From JBHIEE01 sp046760445 (GTDB taxonomy: Bacteria; Acidobacteriota; Aminicenantia; JdFR-78), in assembly GCA_046760445.1 (NCBI GenBank), contig JBHIEE010000120.1, forward strand, positions 1 through 8,050: a DNA stretch of 8,050 bases, given 5' to 3'. The translations under genes and the position numbers were made by a program. The notes beneath the pieces are model-generated. The model was not told where the DNA came from and made no database searches. It saw only the letters and a list, made by a program, of their open reading frames with translations. Positions 6,560-8,050 of this stretch are shown here, piece after piece (the first letter of the stretch is position 1; every line of letters begins with the position of its first letter).

Positions 6560-7129
6560 ATGGCTAATCACGATGAACCAAAACCCCCTCCAGGATTTTC
6601 TTATCCAGGACTTTCTAATTCAGGGCAGTTAAATTATAAAGGAAGATATGACTTCCAGAATGATGAAATAATAGCTGAACCAGACGATCCTTATGATCCA
6701 GTAAATGATATTAAAAATGAAGAGTTGTATCATGCTATCCGAAAAAATATTGGAGATGAATTTCCAATTTTCTTATCTGACATCAAGTTCTTGAAATATT
6801 CCATAAATGAGTTGAAACCCGAGTTGCTATCTTTGAATGATTATCCTGAGTATGAAAAACACTACTTTGATTGTGATGATTTTACCCAGGTGTTACTCGG
6901 AGCAATAAAATCAAAGAAGAAGTCTGGAACTGATAATCAAGCAAAATTCAGAGGAATTCCCTTAGGAATTATCTGGGTATACCACAGGAAGAAGCATCTC
7001 ACTCATTCTGTGAATATTTTCTATGATGGAAAAACAAAACAGGTATGGCTAATTGATCCACTTAAAGAAAAAAACCCTATCTTTAAGTTCAACAAGGCGT
7101 TGTGGAGAGGAGTGCTGGCTATAATCTAA
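6560..7129 (+). CDS. Putative papain-like cysteine hydrolase, 189 residues
   Basis: The N-terminal 50 residues are proline- and acid-rich and probably disordered (DEPKPPPGFS, then EPDDPYDPVND). The rest looks like a compact enzyme. C105 sits in FDCDDF, H149 in HLTHSVN and D166 in WLIDP, giving a Cys-His-Asp order with the spacing expected of papain-like or transglutaminase-like folds. The FDCDDF, GIPLGIIW, HSVN and IDP series recalls the peptidase-like C-terminal domain of Marasmius oreades agglutinin and its bacterial relatives. This is recognition from memory, so the family name is tentative. There is no signal peptide or membrane helix, so its compartment differs from that of the divergent CHAT peptidase unless it is released another way. 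The gene has its own promoter and RBS, is transcribed divergently from the CHAT gene, and ends beside a broken CHAT copy. Its function could be peptidase, amidase or transglutaminase. Confidence 0.72.
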   Translation: MANHDEPKPPPGFSYPGLSNSGQLNYKGRYDFQNDEIIAEPDDPYDPVNDIKNEELYHAIRKNIGDEFPIFLSDIKFLKYSINELKPELLSLNDYPEYEKHYFDCDDFTQVLLGAIKSKKKSGTDNQAKFRGIPLGIIWVYHRKKHLTHSVNIFYDGKTKQVWLIDPLKEKNPIFKFNKALWRGVLAII

Positions 7130-7139
7130 AAATTCTTGC

Positions 7140-7415
7140 ACTGGACCTGAAACAAAGTTGTGAACCAGATTAACTGATTTTATTTCTTTTGAGACTTAAA
7201 CTAATGTTTCGTAAGTCAGAGAGAAAGTATACTCTTTGTGGATAATTTTTTTACATTCTAAAATAGCTCTATTGTACTGATTACTTTCTATTAACTTTAG
7301 AATATTGAGATATTGAGTATTATAACTAGATTGATTTACCAAAAGAAATAAATAATATTAAAAGGATAAAAACAAACTTTGTTCCTTTTACCTGTAAATT
7401 TCTGAAGAAACTCAC
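7140..7415 (-). pseudogene. Broken 5' remnant of a second TPR-CHAT gene
   Basis: From GTG 7415 the frame reads MSFFRNLQ, then a hydrophobic signal-peptide core (FVFILLILFISFG), and stops at TAG after 29 codons. One frame further on, the sequence resumes as homologue of the intact protein: NILKLIESNQYNRAIL against NLLKLIQTKQFNKAIL, then YTFSLTYETLV against YTFYLAYEVLV. A TAA (7198-7196) replaces the Gln76 codon, and weak similarity continues to about 7140, where the end of the 189-residue gene lies close by. The gene therefore has one frameshift and at least two nonsense codons, and everything beyond roughly codon 100 (most TPRs and the whole CHAT domain) is gone. A functional 29-residue secreted peptide is possible but less likely. 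The left boundary is approximate. Confidence 0.82.
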
Positions 7416-7546
7416 TTTCTCCTTAACCAAGATTTAAAAAAATATATTCAAATTCCAGGCTAGTCAAATTTTTTAAAAAAACTATTGCTAAAATGAAAAA
7501 GAATTGATATATTTTTTAAAAAAATTAAATAAGGAGGTCAAAAATG
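7199..7546. repeat. Duplicated divergent-promoter block, copy 2 (decayed CHAT side)
   Basis: This is the second copy of the block at 6204-6562, about 990 bp downstream in the same orientation. Similarity is highest around the rightward promoter and RBS (about 7483-7537) and lower in the CHAT coding part. Beyond the start codon the two rightward genes share little except a Pro/Gly-rich beginning, so the right edge lies near 7546. It suggests an old tandem duplication of a whole CHAT-plus-partner unit followed by a large deletion. Confidence 0.85.
7485..7513 (+). promoter_or_regulatory. Rightward promoter of the 47-codon gene
   Basis: TTGCTA (7485-7490), 17 bases, then TATATT (7508-7513) repeats the promoter at 6502-6530 with a single C-to-T change in the spacer. 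A perfect AAGGAGG (7531-7537) lies six bases before ATG 7544. The leftward promoter of this copy is worse than its counterpart: the -35 box is TTGACT, and loss of a TA pair leaves TATATT at only 15 bases. Confidence 0.7.
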
Positions 7547-7687
7547 CCAGGCGAAGATGCAGGAGGGCCAAGTCCTCCCGGTTCTTCAAGCCAAGATGAA
7601 GAACTCAAAGACATACAGATACTACCAGATTTACTGCCGAAAGATGAAGAACCAACAGTACCATCTGATTCTGGGACAGGAGGATAA
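7544..7687 (+). CDS. 47-residue acidic Pro/Gly/Ser-rich protein, unknown function
   Basis: The ORF has a near-ideal ribosome-binding site (AAGGAGG, six-base gap), a duplicated and conserved promoter, and a strong hairpin just past its stop. By my count 68 of its 144 bases are G or C, well above its AT-rich surroundings. The protein begins MPGEDAGGPSPPGSSS, has a short hydrophobic patch (DIQILPDLLP, residues 23-32) and ends SDSGTGG. It is strongly acidic and free of Cys, Trp, Tyr, Phe and His, and it has no signal peptide or membrane helix, so it is likely disordered. It occupies the same place relative to a CHAT gene start as the 189-residue protein and shares a vague D-x-P-x-PPG-like N-terminus with it. 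A peptide substrate, activator or precursor is conceivable, but I recognise no family. The overlapping minus-strand frame has no comparable start signals. Confidence 0.62.
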   Translation: MPGEDAGGPSPPGSSSQDEELKDIQILPDLLPKDEEPTVPSDSGTGG

Positions 7688-7698
7688 AGCACCAGATG

Positions 7699-7731
7699 AG
7701 AAGGCGAATGACCAGAGGTCATTAGCCTTCT
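7699..7731 (+). terminator. Strong hairpin after the 47-codon gene
   Basis: Bases 7699-7705 (AGAAGGC) pair with 7725-7731 (GCCTTCT), 7707-7713 (AATGACC) pair with 7717-7723 (GGTCATT), with one G/A mismatch between the arms and a three-base AGA loop. It begins 11 bases after the stop codon. No T-run follows directly (next is AAAGCCAAG), so it is not a textbook intrinsic terminator. It may end or protect the 3' end of the mRNA, or be a bidirectional stop. Confidence 0.5.
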
Positions 7732-7765
7732 AAAGCCAAGTTTAAGTGATTAGCGAACATCATTT

Positions 7766-7981
7766 TTAAAATACTAAGTGAAAAAATATAAATTTTTGAT
7801 CTTCAAAATTCGTCAAGCTGCCTCTTGTGAAATCTGAAGCTAAGCAAGCTCCACTTCCAAAAGTCTTTAATAAGGTTTTTCTAATATCTGTCCATGTTAA
7901 GCCCCTTAGAGCATGCACATAACTCTTACCTTTTAGTCCATATTTTCTTATTATTATGGGAAGAACAGAACCGCTTTTCAA
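7766..7981 (-). CDS. Doubtful 71-codon ORF, perhaps a gene fragment
   Basis: The frame would start at TTG 7981 and has no Shine-Dalgarno sequence. It is open further upstream to a TAA at 8017-8015 but without a standard ATG or GTG start. The peptide has a plausible coding look (RKYGLKGKSYVHALRGLTWT, then FGSGACLASDFTRGS) and ends in an aromatic tail, FIFFHLVF. I recognise no family. It may be a remnant of a gene whose start was lost, or chance. Apart from this ORF and the hairpin, I see no gene or RNA in 7688-8050. Confidence 0.25.
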   Translation of the reverse strand: MKSGSVLPIIIRKYGLKGKSYVHALRGLTWTDIRKTLLKTFGSGACLASDFTRGSLTNFEDQKFIFFHLVF

Positions 7982-8050
7982 AGAATCGAATATAATTACT
8001 TGCTTTCGTATATTTTAATTGAGCCGTTGACTGTGCGAAGATAAATCAAA

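Larger units (their letters stand above)
6204..6562. repeat. Duplicated divergent-promoter block, copy 1 (intact CHAT side)
   Basis: This block carries codons 1-75 of the CHAT gene, the divergent promoter pair, and the RBS and ATG of the 189-residue protein. It aligns along its whole length with 7199-7546. Shared landmarks in order are TTCTAAAATAGC, the CTGAARAAACTCAC start region, TAGTCAAATT or TTGTCAAATT, TATTGCTAAAATGAAAAAGAA, and AAATTAAATAAGGAG. Confidence 0.85.

Noticed and set aside
7130..7195. Intrinsic terminator after the 189-residue gene
   Set aside because: Only short, poorly paired arms (CTGG...CCAG) occur and no stable stem with a T-run; much of the stretch is explained as the tail of the CHAT pseudogene.
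7525..7722. Minus-strand ORF of 65 codons opposite the 47-codon gene
   Set aside because: It has no RBS, its start lies within the hairpin, and the plus-strand frame has a conserved promoter and ideal RBS.

Overview
The window is AT-rich bacterial DNA, by eye about one third G+C. An ECF-type sigma factor, a zinc-finger anti-sigma factor and a XerD-type recombinase all point to Bacteria. Short degenerate tandem motifs (TTGAAYCC near position 70, a CYTGCTT heptamer near 3840) resemble interspersed repeats I recall from genomes of uncultivated anaerobic lineages such as Omnitrophota. I cannot assign a phylum from this window, and no plasmid, phage or IS genes are visible.

Left part (1-2905). 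A possible gene tail leads through an ATGA overlap into a complete xerD-like gene. Converging on it is a small two-gene minus-strand unit: a TM2-domain membrane protein followed by a 46-residue four-cysteine protein (967-1107) whose start overlaps the TM2 stop. Divergent from the TM2 gene is a sigma/anti-sigma operon. The anti-sigma protein has an N-terminal Hx3Cx2C zinc motif, one membrane helix and a beta-rich outer domain that looks like the sensor.

Centre (2913-6428, minus strand). One gene encodes a 1171-residue CHAT-family cysteine peptidase with a signal peptide, about 14 TPRs, a coiled-coil linker, a CHAT domain with an intact His/Cys pair (H998, C1045) and a C-terminal membrane helix. 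It ends 7 bp from the convergent anti-sigma stop. A repeat-like tract has been absorbed in frame in a predicted surface loop of the CHAT domain.

Right part (6429-8050). Back-to-back promoters of near-consensus shape drive the CHAT gene leftward and a 189-residue protein rightward. The 189-residue protein has a FDCDDF...HSVN...IDP pattern suggesting a second, papain-like cysteine hydrolase. The same block (5' end of the CHAT gene, divergent promoters, RBS and start codon) occurs again about 990 bp downstream. In that second copy the CHAT gene is a broken remnant with a frameshift and nonsense codons. The rightward promoter is almost unchanged and now drives a 47-codon acidic Pro/Gly-rich ORF followed by a strong hairpin. 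The last 300 bp hold only one doubtful ORF.

The most interesting signal is this duplicated module: a secreted TPR-CHAT peptidase paired head-to-head with small variable genes. A working idea, which is inference only, is that the peptidase senses or cleaves the products of the partner genes, with the neighbouring sigma/anti-sigma pair as a possible envelope-signalling partner.
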